64,000 nt of DNA from Oscillospiraceae bacterium (GTDB lineage Bacteria > Bacillota > Clostridia > Oscillospirales > Ruminococcaceae), in the NCBI GenBank assembly GCA_009776305.1, contig WRLY01000004.1, positions 124,001 to 188,000 of the forward strand. Reading direction: 5' to 3'. Of this stretch, positions 17,059 to 24,403 are shown in pieces (within the stretch, counting starts at the first letter, position 1; each line of letters opens with the position of its first letter). Position numbers and translations under genes: made by a program. Below the pieces are notes generated by a model that did not search any database, had not been told where the DNA came from, and was given only the letters and a program-made list of their open reading frames with translations.

Positions 17059-18243
17059 ATGCAAGAATTACAACTAAAATACGGTTGCAACCCCAACCAA
17101 AAGCCCTCCCGCATTTTTATTGAGAACCATGAGTTACCAATAGAAATACTGAACGGCAAACCCGGCTATATCAATTTTATGGACGCGCTGAACGGCTGGC
17201 AGCTGGTAAAGGAACTGAAAGAAGCTACCGGAATCCCCGCCGCGACCTCGTTCAAGCATGTTTCCCCCGCAGGCGCAGGCATAGGACTGCCGCTTTCTGA
17301 AACGCTCAAAAAGATTTACCACGTTGAACATTTAGGCGCGGATTTGAATCATTCTCCCGTTGCTTCAGCTTACGCCAGAGCAAGGGGCGCGGACAGAATG
17401 TCAAGCTACGGCGATTTTTGCGCTTTATCAGACACCTGTGACGTTACAACGGCAAAGATGCTTTCAACTCTTGTAAGCGACGGGATTATCGCTCCCGATT
17501 ATGAACCCGAAGCGCTCGAAATTCTAAAAGCTAAACGGGGCGGCGGCTATAATGTAATCAAAATCACCTCGAACTATACGCCTAACCAAATTGAACGGCG
17601 AGATATATTCGGCATAACCTTTGAGCAGGGGCGCAATGAGTTGAAAATTGACAATTCTTTCCTGCAAAATATAGTTACTGAAAACAAAGACATTCCCGAC
17701 AGTGCCAAAACCGATTTGTTAATTGCGCTGATTACGCTGAAATATACCCAGAGCAATTCGGTGGCGTATGCCTATAACGGTCAGGCAATCGGCATAGGCG
17801 CAGGTCAGCAGTCGCGGATTCACTGCACGCGGCTTGCGGGAAATAAGGCGGATAACTGGTATTTAAGACAATCAGATAAGGTTTTAAATTTGCCGTTCAA
17901 GGATAATTTAAAACCCGCCGACAAGGACAACGCCATTGATATTTATATAAGCGAAGAATACGAGGATATACTTCGCGACGGCGCGTGGCAGAGGGTTTTC
18001 AGTTCAAAGCCCAAAGTGTTTTCACGGGAAGAAAAGCGTGAATGGCTTAATACAATGGACGGGATTTCAATCGGCTCGGACGCGTTTTTCCCGTTTGGCG
18101 ACAATATTGAAAGAGCGCAAAAAAGCGGCGTTAAATACATAGCCCAGCCCGGCGGCTCGGTACGCGACGACAACGTGATTGAAACCTGTAACAAATACGG
18201 TATGACTATGACATTTACGGGTATTAGGCTTTTTCATCATTGA
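17059..18243 (+). CDS. purH: AICAR formyltransferase, stand-alone (PurH transformylase half)
   Basis: The 394-residue protein matches the C-terminal AICAR transformylase domain of PurH and lacks the cyclohydrolase domain. Key segments are LKYGCNPNQKPS at the start, AATSFKHVSPAGAG near 70 with the catalytic Lys-His, GAGQQSRIHCTRLAG near 255, and DAFFPFGDNIERA and YIAQPGGSVRDDNVI near the end. It lies 12 bases after the PurO-type gene. Both genes share the same 18-base ribosome-site context, AAAGGAGCAAAACCATGC. Confidence 0.95.
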   Translation: MQELQLKYGCNPNQKPSRIFIENHELPIEILNGKPGYINFMDALNGWQLVKELKEATGIPAATSFKHVSPAGAGIGLPLSETLKKIYHVEHLGADLNHSPVASAYARARGADRMSSYGDFCALSDTCDVTTAKMLSTLVSDGIIAPDYEPEALEILKAKRGGGYNVIKITSNYTPNQIERRDIFGITFEQGRNELKIDNSFLQNIVTENKDIPDSAKTDLLIALITLKYTQSNSVAYAYNGQAIGIGAGQQSRIHCTRLAGNKADNWYLRQSDKVLNLPFKDNLKPADKDNAIDIYISEEYEDILRDGAWQRVFSSKPKVFSREEKREWLNTMDGISIGSDAFFPFGDNIERAQKSGVKYIAQPGGSVRDDNVIETCNKYGMTMTFTGIRLFHH

Positions 18244-18290
18244 ATTTAAAGAAAATATTATAAAAAAAACAAATTAAAGAAGGAGAACCC

Positions 18291-19181
18291 ATGAAAACAA
18301 AAAAAATAATCTCAACCCTTATTCTCGTTGCGCTGACTTTAACCATTCCGGTAGCCTGTTCCGAAAAATCTGATGTCGGGGACAATGACAACAACAATTC
18401 CGGAAACAATACGGGGGATAATTCCGCAAATCCCGAAAGCCATGAAAGCACCCCCGCAAATGATTCAGGCAACATTCCCGAAAGCGACCCCGGCGACGCA
18501 AACTACGCTATTATAAGCGTTAAGGACTTCGGAGAAATAACGGTAAAACTTTACCCCGAATACGCGCCGAATACGGTTGAGCGTTTTGTTGAAAACGTTC
18601 GCAGCGGGTTTTACACCGGCAGGAACTTTCACCGCGTAATGTCTGATTTTATGATTCAGGGGGGTTCTTTTGACGGCAGAGGCGCTCCCGACCCTACTGT
18701 CCAAGGTGTTAAAACTGAGGTTCATCCCGATGCAAGGCATTATTACGGGGCTTTTTGCTTGGCGGCGAACCAATTAGGCGAGGGCGGAGATTCGTTTTAT
18801 ATTGTCAATAATAAGAACACTCAAATAATAGAGCAAAGATTGACGGGTTTTAGTGACCAGCTTGATGCAATTATGGCTAACGAGGAAGCGTACAGGGAGC
18901 TGTACGGCGACGGACAGATTGACGCTTTCATTGCAGAACTTGAGGAAAGAATAAATCGGATTAACGAAATGCCTGAAACGGTGAGGACAAGATATGCCGA
19001 GGTCGGCGGTACGCCGGAGTTGGACGATGGGTATACGGTTTTCGGGTACACGGTTGACGGCTTTGACGTTATAGACGCCATTTCAGCCGTTGAGGCTGTT
19101 GACAACGGCTGGGGGGAAATCAGCAAGCCTACACAGGAAATTATTATCGAATGGGTTATTGTAAAAACAGAGCTTGATTAA
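18291..19181 (+). CDS. Cyclophilin-type peptidyl-prolyl isomerase lipoprotein
   Basis: The 296-residue product starts with a lipoprotein signal (hydrophobic LILVALTLTI then lipobox IPVAC, Cys at 23) and a Asn/Gly/Asp-rich linker to about 70, so it is anchored outside the membrane. The cyclophilin domain follows: ITVKLYPEYAPNTVERF, GRNFHRVMSDFMIQGG with the catalytic Arg region, and GAFCLAAN. A helical insertion of about 60 residues (180-235) separates the last strands, DGYTVFGYTVDGFDVIDAI. It probably helps fold secreted proteins. Strong AAGGAG ribosome site. Confidence 0.92.
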   Translation: MKTKKIISTLILVALTLTIPVACSEKSDVGDNDNNNSGNNTGDNSANPESHESTPANDSGNIPESDPGDANYAIISVKDFGEITVKLYPEYAPNTVERFVENVRSGFYTGRNFHRVMSDFMIQGGSFDGRGAPDPTVQGVKTEVHPDARHYYGAFCLAANQLGEGGDSFYIVNNKNTQIIEQRLTGFSDQLDAIMANEEAYRELYGDGQIDAFIAELEERINRINEMPETVRTRYAEVGGTPELDDGYTVFGYTVDGFDVIDAISAVEAVDNGWGEISKPTQEIIIEWVIVKTELD

Positions 19182-19182
19182 G

Positions 19183-19221
19183 AAAAGGCGGTTTCACTCA
19201 TTTAGAGGAAACCGCTTTTTT
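19183..19221. terminator. Bidirectional terminator between the cyclophilin and fetB
   Basis: AAAAGGCGGTTTC pairs with GAAACCGCTTTTTT over a 12-base loop, between two convergent genes. Confidence 0.85.
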
Positions 19222-19993
19222 ATATAACAATTTGCTTTCTTTTATTAAAAAGCGTCTTATAACCGAAATAAAGCGAGCAGAAAACCGACAGGCAGGTTAC
19301 GGCACAAATCGCTATGATTATAGCAATTTGATAAAGAATAGCGGTCATGGGCATTGTTCCCGAAAGGATTTGTCCCGTCATCATACCCGGTAATGAGATA
19401 ATCCCCATACCAATCATGGAGTTTAGAGTAGGCAAAAGTGCGGTTTCCACCGCCTGATTAACGAACGGGAGCAGGATTTTCTGCGGCGTTACGCCAATGT
19501 TCAAAAGCGAATTTATGCGTCTTTTCTGTGTTTCAATATTTTCGGTAAAAACCCGCAAGCCGAGACTTACCCCCGTCATGGCGTTGCCTATAATCATTCC
19601 GCTGATTGGAATGGTATAGCGGGGATTAAACAAATTCACTCCCACAACAACAATAATGAAAAAGCCCACGATACAAAGCCCTGTGAGCGCTAAAGCAACC
19701 CCCGTTATTATTTTAAACCTACTGTTAATATTTTTGTTTCTTGACAATACCGTGTAAACGGCAAATCCGGTCATAAGCAACAAGTAAAGCATTGTAAATA
19801 TCGGATTGGGATTTTCAAATATATATGTCAGCACAAAACCTGCAAGCGTCAACTGTACCGTCATGCGAACACTTGCGATAACCAACAGTTTGGTTTGGTT
19901 AATGCGGCACTTTTTCATTATTAAAAGCACAACGACCAACAGCAGGTAGATTAAAGCAAACTGCCAAATATTCAGCGATATAATTTCATTCAC
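19220..19993 (-). CDS. fetB: ABC transporter permease, FetB/YbbM family (UPF0014)
   Basis: About 257 residues with six to seven membrane segments. Family features include RMTVQLTLAGFVLTYIF near 40, the middle loop GMIIGNAMTGVSLGL, RRINSLLNIGVTPQKILLPF, and LPGMMTGQILSGTMP near 190. FetAB is linked to iron export and oxidative stress resistance in Escherichia coli; that role is by family. I chose the GTG at 19993, preceded by GGGAGG, which overlaps the fetA stop by 8 bases; longer in-frame starts would lie deep inside fetA. Confidence 0.88.
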   Translation of the reverse strand: MNEIISLNIWQFALIYLLLVVVLLIMKKCRINQTKLLVIASVRMTVQLTLAGFVLTYIFENPNPIFTMLYLLLMTGFAVYTVLSRNKNINSRFKIITGVALALTGLCIVGFFIIVVVGVNLFNPRYTIPISGMIIGNAMTGVSLGLRVFTENIETQKRRINSLLNIGVTPQKILLPFVNQAVETALLPTLNSMIGMGIISLPGMMTGQILSGTMPMTAILYQIAIIIAICAVTCLSVFCSLYFGYKTLFNKRKQIVI

Positions 19994-20618
19994 GGCGGCA
20001 ACCTCCCGAAAGCTGAATTGTATAATCCGCAAAGGCTTCCGTAAGCGCCTTATTGTGGGAGACCACGATAAGCGTAATTTTTTCCTCACGGCAAAAAGCT
20101 TTGATATTTGTCATCATAATATTAGCGGTTGTTTCGTCAAGCGCGCTTGTAGGCTCGTCAAGTAAAAGAACCTTAGGGCGTAATGAAAGACAAATTGATA
20201 TGAAAACTCTTTGACTTTCGCCGCCGGACATAACAGAGCAAGGTGCGTCTAAAGAGAATTCGGCGGCGCATATTTTCAGATATGTATTTATTTCCTCACT
20301 GCTGATGGGGGGCAGTTCGCGGTACTTATAATATTCCGCAAAATTTTCTCCTATATTACCCCCGAATAAATATGCCGATTGCCCGCACAGCAAAACATCG
20401 CGGCGAAGCGCCGTCGGCTCATAATCCTCAATGCTTTTGCCGCTATACAGGATTTCACCGCACTCTGCCGAAACTACGCCGTTCAGTAGTTTCAGCAGAG
20501 TGCTTTTTCCGCAGCCGCTTTCACCGCATATAAAAGTAACACCGTCCGCGGGTATTTTAAGAGCGGGATAACGGATTATATCTTTGAAATTAACGTCTTT
20601 CAGGGAAAACAATGTCAT
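19986..20618 (-). CDS. fetA: ABC transporter ATP-binding protein, FetA-like
   Basis: A 210-residue ATPase with Walker A GESGCGKST near 31-39, a Q-loop region, signature MSGGESQRVFI near 130, Walker B VLLLDEPTSALDE near 152 and switch His in VVSHNKA near 185. It is translationally coupled to the FetB-like permease, so the two form a full transporter. A consensus-like promoter lies upstream at 20683-20711. Confidence 0.9.
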   Translation of the reverse strand: MTLFSLKDVNFKDIIRYPALKIPADGVTFICGESGCGKSTLLKLLNGVVSAECGEILYSGKSIEDYEPTALRRDVLLCGQSAYLFGGNIGENFAEYYKYRELPPISSEEINTYLKICAAEFSLDAPCSVMSGGESQRVFISICLSLRPKVLLLDEPTSALDETTANIMMTNIKAFCREEKITLIVVSHNKALTEAFADYTIQLSGGCRRE

Positions 20619-20682
20619 GGTATATTCTCCATTTTTAAAAAAAGGCAGAGTGAATACAGGTTCTGAATCCGGCTTTTTTAAT

Positions 20683-20711
20683 ATTATGATTTACATTATT
20701 CGTATTGTCAA
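20683..20711 (-). promoter_or_regulatory. Promoter of fetAB
   Basis: On the minus strand TTGACA (20706-20711), a 17-base spacer and CATAAT (20683-20688), just outside the left end of the mobile element. Confidence 0.55.
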
Positions 20712-20769
20712 GTGTTGAAAAATTAGCGACCTTCATTTCACATGAACAATTCCCCGCATTTTGACATAT

Positions 20770-20787
20770 TATGTAGAGGAATGTCAA
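20770..20787. repeat. Left attachment site core (attL)
   Basis: Copy 1 of the 18-bp direct repeat. On this side it is part of a dyad, TTGACAT (20761-20767), 13 bases, ATGTCAA (20781-20787), the usual shape of a tyrosine recombinase core site. Confidence 0.7.
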
Positions 20788-20848
20788 GTTTAAAATCAAA
20801 CCCGCTTAAAATCTGCCGGTTACAGGATTTTTTCGTTTGGTTTTAAAC

Positions 20849-20871
20849 TTTTGGTCAACAAATGGTCAACT
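20849..20871. repeat. Left arm-type repeat, overlapping the integrase stop codon
   Basis: A 23-bp sequence with two GGTCAAC motifs 4 bases apart, identical to 29467-29489 and in the same orientation. It probably binds the integrase N-terminal domain, or could itself be the crossover repeat. Confidence 0.65.
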
Positions 20872-22077
20872 TTTTGTGTGCGGCAAGTTCGGCGCGTCCG
20901 GCAATGCGGGTATCGCTCTCATCACAGCTTCGCAACAATGCTTGTCATTGTTTTTCAGCGTATGCGAGTAAATCGAAAGGGTTATGTCAGGGCGGCAATG
21001 TCCCGCACGCTTTGCGGCATCGGGTATGCTTATTCCGGCTTGAAGCAACAGGCTTATCGAGGTGTGCCGGAATTGATGAGGTCGTATGTGCGGAAGTTCT
21101 TTTCTTTTCAAAAAACCTCTTAACCATTCCCGTACCGAGTGGGGCGAAAGGTAATTGCCCAAATTCCGCTTTGCGGAAAACACGGGATTTATACTGTAAT
21201 CCCATTTTGTGCCGTATTCGCGTGCTTTTTTGAGATAATAGACACGATATTCGGCAAGCATTTTCATCACACTGTCGTCAAGGTAAAGCCAACGCTCGCC
21301 TGCGACTGTTTTACAGCCCTCTTCAACGCATTGCCCCGTTTCGTCTTGCACAAAATGCCGGCAAATCCGTATTCTGCCTTGACCGAAATCCACATTATCC
21401 CAAGTCAAAGCGCATAACTCTCCTATTCGGCATCCGGTCGCAAGCAAAAGACTGAAAAAGACCTGATAAACATAATTTCGTTTCTCCGCATATATAGCGG
21501 CAAAGAATGCTTTCAGTTCATCTTCGGTTATTGCGGAAATATTCGTCCGCTCGTTTTTTGGCGGCGTAGCGGAAGAAGCGTAATTTCTCGGAATGATACC
21601 CTCTTTTAGCGCAACCGCCAATACCCCGTGGATAAACCGATGTAACTCGTAGACGGTTTTAACAGATACGCCCGTTTCAAGCATGGCAGAATAAGCTTTA
21701 TTCAGCGTGTTTGGCGTAAGGTTTTTAAGTTGGATATGTCCGATAAACGGAGATGCTCGCCTTTGCTTATATCGTTGTATAAGCGCGGTTGACTTTGCGA
21801 TCCGTTTTGTATGAGCCTTGAGCTTAATAACATAATCGGCGTAGTTATCGAAAGTGACGCTAGAAACGCTTGCGTTTTGTTCTTCAAGTGACTTTTCAAA
21901 TACTGCCCCTTGCTTTTCAGCATTTTTTCGATTCCACGTCTCGCTTTTAGCGGGATCGTATTTAATTGAAAAGGTTTTGAAAACCTGCTTGCCTGTTGCC
22001 GAATCCCGATGATCGAAAACCCGCACGCGATAGGACGTGATTTTGCCGTCTTTGTTGCGGCGTTCTTGAATATTCAT
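20866..22077 (-). CDS. int: Tyrosine recombinase/integrase, Tn916-like size
   Basis: A 403-residue integrase with an N-terminal DNA-binding domain (SYRVRVFDHRDSATGKQVFKTF), a SAM-like core-binding domain (about 75-175), and the catalytic domain: Arg in ATGCRIGELCALTW near 215, His-x-x-Arg in RPHQFRHTSISLLLQAG near 335, and GHCRPDITLSIYSH with the nucleophile Tyr near 372. It cuts and joins attachment sites for integration and excision. It lies next to the left end, its stop codon inside the 23-bp repeat. Its own promoter and a structured leader precede it. Confidence 0.93.
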   Translation of the reverse strand: MNIQERRNKDGKITSYRVRVFDHRDSATGKQVFKTFSIKYDPAKSETWNRKNAEKQGAVFEKSLEEQNASVSSVTFDNYADYVIKLKAHTKRIAKSTALIQRYKQRRASPFIGHIQLKNLTPNTLNKAYSAMLETGVSVKTVYELHRFIHGVLAVALKEGIIPRNYASSATPPKNERTNISAITEDELKAFFAAIYAEKRNYVYQVFFSLLLATGCRIGELCALTWDNVDFGQGRIRICRHFVQDETGQCVEEGCKTVAGERWLYLDDSVMKMLAEYRVYYLKKAREYGTKWDYSINPVFSAKRNLGNYLSPHSVREWLRGFLKRKELPHIRPHQFRHTSISLLLQAGISIPDAAKRAGHCRPDITLSIYSHTLKNNDKHCCEAVMRAIPALPDAPNLPHTKS

Positions 22078-22099
22078 AACGTCACCGCCCTTTCTTTTT

Positions 22100-22334
22100 T
22101 AAGAAATGCGGTAATTTTGTTTGACTGTCTAAGATACATTTAGTCCTCACTTTCCGACAGCCGGATAATATCGCATTTATAACCGCGGCTGATTCGCCTG
22201 CGGCGAATTGCGACGACACAGTCGCCGCCCGCTTTGCGGAGCCGCTTGTTGAAACGGGGCGTGAAGCGGGGGATATGCCCCCGCTTTCGCCGGAAAGTGT
22301 ACCCCCGCCTAAGAGGCGGGGGACATCACGCCCC
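22100..22334 (-). ncRNA. GC-rich multi-hairpin leader or ncRNA candidate before the integrase
   Basis: Downstream of the promoter at 22340-22368 the minus-strand RNA would fold as a three-way junction. A 9-bp closing stem (22256-22264 with 22326-22334, GGGGCGTGA/TCACGCCCC) encloses two hairpins: CCCCCGCCT/AGGCGGGGG (22302-22322, loop 3) and GCGGGGG/CCCCCGC (22266-22284, loop 5). A further 7-bp hairpin with a 3-base loop (ATTCGCC/GGCGAAT) lies near 22193-22209. The stretch is far more GC-rich than its flanks. A reading frame of 95 codons across it has no family match and crosses the hairpins, so I treat it as non-coding. Class unknown. Confidence 0.5.
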
Positions 22335-22339
22335 ATTAT

Positions 22340-22368
22340 AATATACCACAAATTATCCGATTTGTCCA
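22340..22368 (-). promoter_or_regulatory. Promoter of integrase leader
   Basis: On the minus strand TGGACA (22363-22368), 17-base spacer, TATATT (22340-22345), with an alternative TATAAT five bases on. Confidence 0.6.
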
Positions 22369-22377
22369 CTTGCTTTG

Positions 22378-22656
22378 CTAAATATTACTGAAATAATTGA
22401 GTAAAGCCGATTTACTGACAAGGATTTTCCCGCGCTTTCCTTCGCCGGTTCTGATTGAGGGGATTTTACCCTGCGTTACAAGCAAGCGCAGGGTGTGCTC
22501 TGATAATCCGCATATAACTCGCGTACATTCTTTAATCGTCAGCATTTCTATCGGCTTTTCCTGTTCTGCTGTTTCCGCGACCGTGTCAACGGCTAACTTA
22601 GTTTGCAGGATTGACACTATTTCCGCAATAAGACGCTCTTTTTCGTTAAGGTTCAT
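22378..22656 (-). CDS. xis: Excisionase-like helix-turn-helix DNA-binding protein
   Basis: A 92-residue protein with an HTH_17/excisionase-type domain in its second half: MLTIKECTRVICGLSEHTLRLLVTQGKIPSIRTG then KILVSKSALLNYF. Such proteins bend DNA to steer integrases toward excision. The N-terminal 35 residues are helical. Its start overlaps the stop of the upstream recombinase gene (ATGA), so they are co-translated. It lies before the integrase, the common xis-int order. Confidence 0.78.
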   Translation of the reverse strand: MNLNEKERLIAEIVSILQTKLAVDTVAETAEQEKPIEMLTIKECTRVICGLSEHTLRLLVTQGKIPSIRTGEGKRGKILVSKSALLNYFSNI

Positions 22657-23561
22657 TCACCGCCCCCCCTTTCTTTTCCAACCCCCGACAAATAAATCCT
22701 TGTAACATCTGCCCTCTCATGCCCCAGCAACTTAGATACTTCTCGCTTCGCCTGAATATCAGTATAGCCTCTATCCATTAATTCATTATACTTATTTAAA
22801 GCGAAAGTATGACGTAAACCATGAAAAGTTAATCTTTCCTTATCATCACGCGGCGGCAGTTTGTCCCGATGATAACTGATAAAATGCTGTAACTGTTTAA
22901 TGTAAATGTGCGTCGGCATATCGTTAGGTACAAATAACTTCGCGCCTCTTTCGGTAGTGTCAAGTAACGTACGCAATTCAAAAGATATGATCTCGTTAAT
23001 CGTCACTGTACGGATTTTACCATTCTTGCCTTTTATGGCAAGAACTCCGCTTTTGAGTGCATTTTCCGCTGTTGCCGTGTCAATCCGACAACACTCATGA
23101 ATCCGCAATCCGGCATAATATGCCAGATACATTGCACAAACATAATCTTCTCGATTAGCTTTGGTTGCATAATTTAGCATTAAATTAAATTCCACATTGC
23201 TCCAAGTTCTGTCAAACCCGAGAAATTTCCTGCGGCTTAGTTTTAATGATGAATTATCAGGTAATTCATATCGCGGCTTTGAAATTAAGTCGTGGTAAAA
23301 CCGAATCGCCGCTAAATCGGTTTTAATAGTCGAGGGAGATTTGTGACTTTGTTTCAAAAATTCTGCGTAACCCTCAATGTGTTTCGGCGCGATATTTGAC
23401 AGCTTCTGTAGCCGCCATTCACTTGCCAAATATCGGCAGAACCTCTGCATCGCTTGGAAGTATCTTTCTTTTGTTTTTATACTTCCCTGCCTGTTGTGTT
23501 TTCGCAATTTCTCCGCCTGCGAAAGCAGCGTTTGGTAAATGCCAAAATGCGTAAAGTTCAT
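22653..23561 (-). CDS. Second tyrosine recombinase (XerC/D-like size)
   Basis: About 302 residues. I chose the ATG at 23561, which has GGAAGGAG 8 bases upstream, rather than an in-frame ATG 21 bases earlier. The N-terminal SAM-like domain (20-110) is followed by the catalytic core: Arg in YYAGLRIHECCRID, Lys in IKGKNGKIRTV, His-x-x-Arg in HGLRHTFALNKYN, and LLGHERADVTRIYL with Tyr. It is clearly different from the 403-residue integrase. It may invert or resolve DNA, or work jointly with the integrase. A long leader with two terminators precedes it. Confidence 0.9.
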   Translation of the reverse strand: MNFTHFGIYQTLLSQAEKLRKHNRQGSIKTKERYFQAMQRFCRYLASEWRLQKLSNIAPKHIEGYAEFLKQSHKSPSTIKTDLAAIRFYHDLISKPRYELPDNSSLKLSRRKFLGFDRTWSNVEFNLMLNYATKANREDYVCAMYLAYYAGLRIHECCRIDTATAENALKSGVLAIKGKNGKIRTVTINEIISFELRTLLDTTERGAKLFVPNDMPTHIYIKQLQHFISYHRDKLPPRDDKERLTFHGLRHTFALNKYNELMDRGYTDIQAKREVSKLLGHERADVTRIYLSGVGKERGGGE

Positions 23562-24040
23562 GCGAACTCCTTCCTTGGGCATAGGTTACCCATAACCGAA
23601 TTTCAGCGTGTTTCCTGTCGGTTTCTTTTTCAGCAAGGAGAACAGTTTCCGTTTTATCCTTTGTTTATGCCCGTTTATAAACTATTGCTTTATAACTGTC
23701 TCTGTTGTATTTAGTTGTACGCTGATTAGCAAAATCGCCGTATTCGCTTTTAAAAGCGTCGGAATTTCTCCCGCACGGCATACACAATTCCGAAAATCGG
23801 CAGGCTTTTTGCCCTTGTGTATTTGATTGGCATTGAGCAAATGCCGTATAAAAATCTGTCAAGTTGCTCAAGTTCGACAGGATTCCGGTTGTCAAAAAAC
23901 CGATTGGGATTAGTGCAAGCCTACGCTTGAAAATAATATTTTCTTTGCTTGTTATATTTTTTACTGAACCTCATACCACGTTTGACCGCGTAGTGTTGCC
24001 GATTCCGCGAATGGGCGGAAAGAGAGACGTTTTTTGACAT

Positions 24041-24080
24041 AAAAAAGCCGTACCTTCTCCTTTTGGAGCTGATACGGCTT
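24041..24080 (-). terminator. Second intrinsic terminator in recombinase leader
   Basis: AAGCCGTA / TACGGCTT arms around an inner CTCC-TTTT-GGAG hairpin, followed on the minus strand by TTTTTT. Confidence 0.75.
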
Positions 24081-24124
24081 GCCTTTATGACATAATTATA
24101 CCGTTTGGATTTTCTTTGCTTTGG

Positions 24125-24170
24125 AAATAAAAAACGGACATACCTCACACTTAGAGCAAAGTATGACCGT
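24125..24170 (-). terminator. First intrinsic terminator in recombinase leader
   Basis: Minus-strand ACGGTCATAC pairs with GTATGTCCGT (one mismatch) and is followed by TTTTTTATTT. Confidence 0.7.
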
Positions 24171-24344
24171 GAGTTTTATCAACTCCGGCGCGTATATACT
24201 GCGCCGTGAATGAAATATTAATCATTCCGGTCTATTTCCACACCGTTCCTTTGCAAAGCGAATGAAACCTTGCGAAACGTAAATAAAATACACCGTCCTT
24301 TGGGAGAAATTCTCCGAGAACGTAAATAAAAATAATATGTTTAT

Positions 24345-24373
24345 ATTATAACATGGGGAAACAGCTTTGTCAA
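24345..24373 (-). promoter_or_regulatory. Strong promoter of the recombinase leader
   Basis: Perfect TTGACA (24368-24373), 17-base spacer and perfect TATAAT (24345-24350) on the minus strand. Confidence 0.8.
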
Positions 24374-24403
24374 GCGGTTTTTACGTTGTTTACATCATAA
24401 ATT

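Larger units (their letters stand above)
23562..24338 (-). promoter_or_regulatory. Long structured leader before the second recombinase
   Basis: Nearly 780 bases separate the promoter at 24345-24373 from the recombinase start. It holds, in order of transcription: two tandem imperfect repeats of about 50 bases (24218-24330), each starting TTTATTTACGTT and ending AAAGGA(A)CGGTGT around a hairpin; a GC hairpin (CGGCGC/GCGCCG); a first terminator at 24125-24170; and a second at 24041-24080. Two frames of 39 and 76 codons lie beyond (24040-23921 and 23895-23665) but lack ribosome sites and recognisable families. The layout suggests attenuation or a separate small RNA. Confidence 0.5.

Noticed and set aside
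22082-22369. 95-codon frame on the minus strand between xis and int
   Set aside because: It runs through the GC-rich hairpins of the structured leader, has no recognisable domain, and its low-complexity Ser/Ala/Gly composition follows the DNA palindromes.
23665-23895. 76-codon TTG-started frame before the second recombinase
   Set aside because: No ribosome site and no known domain; kept only as a note within the leader entry.
23921-24148. 75-codon basic frame in the recombinase leader
   Set aside because: It reads through an intrinsic terminator and lacks a ribosome site; the shorter 39-codon version starting at 24040 also lacks one.
24218-24330. Tandem repeats considered as a CRISPR fragment
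   Set aside because: Only two imperfect repeats with hairpins and no regular spacers; no cas genes nearby.
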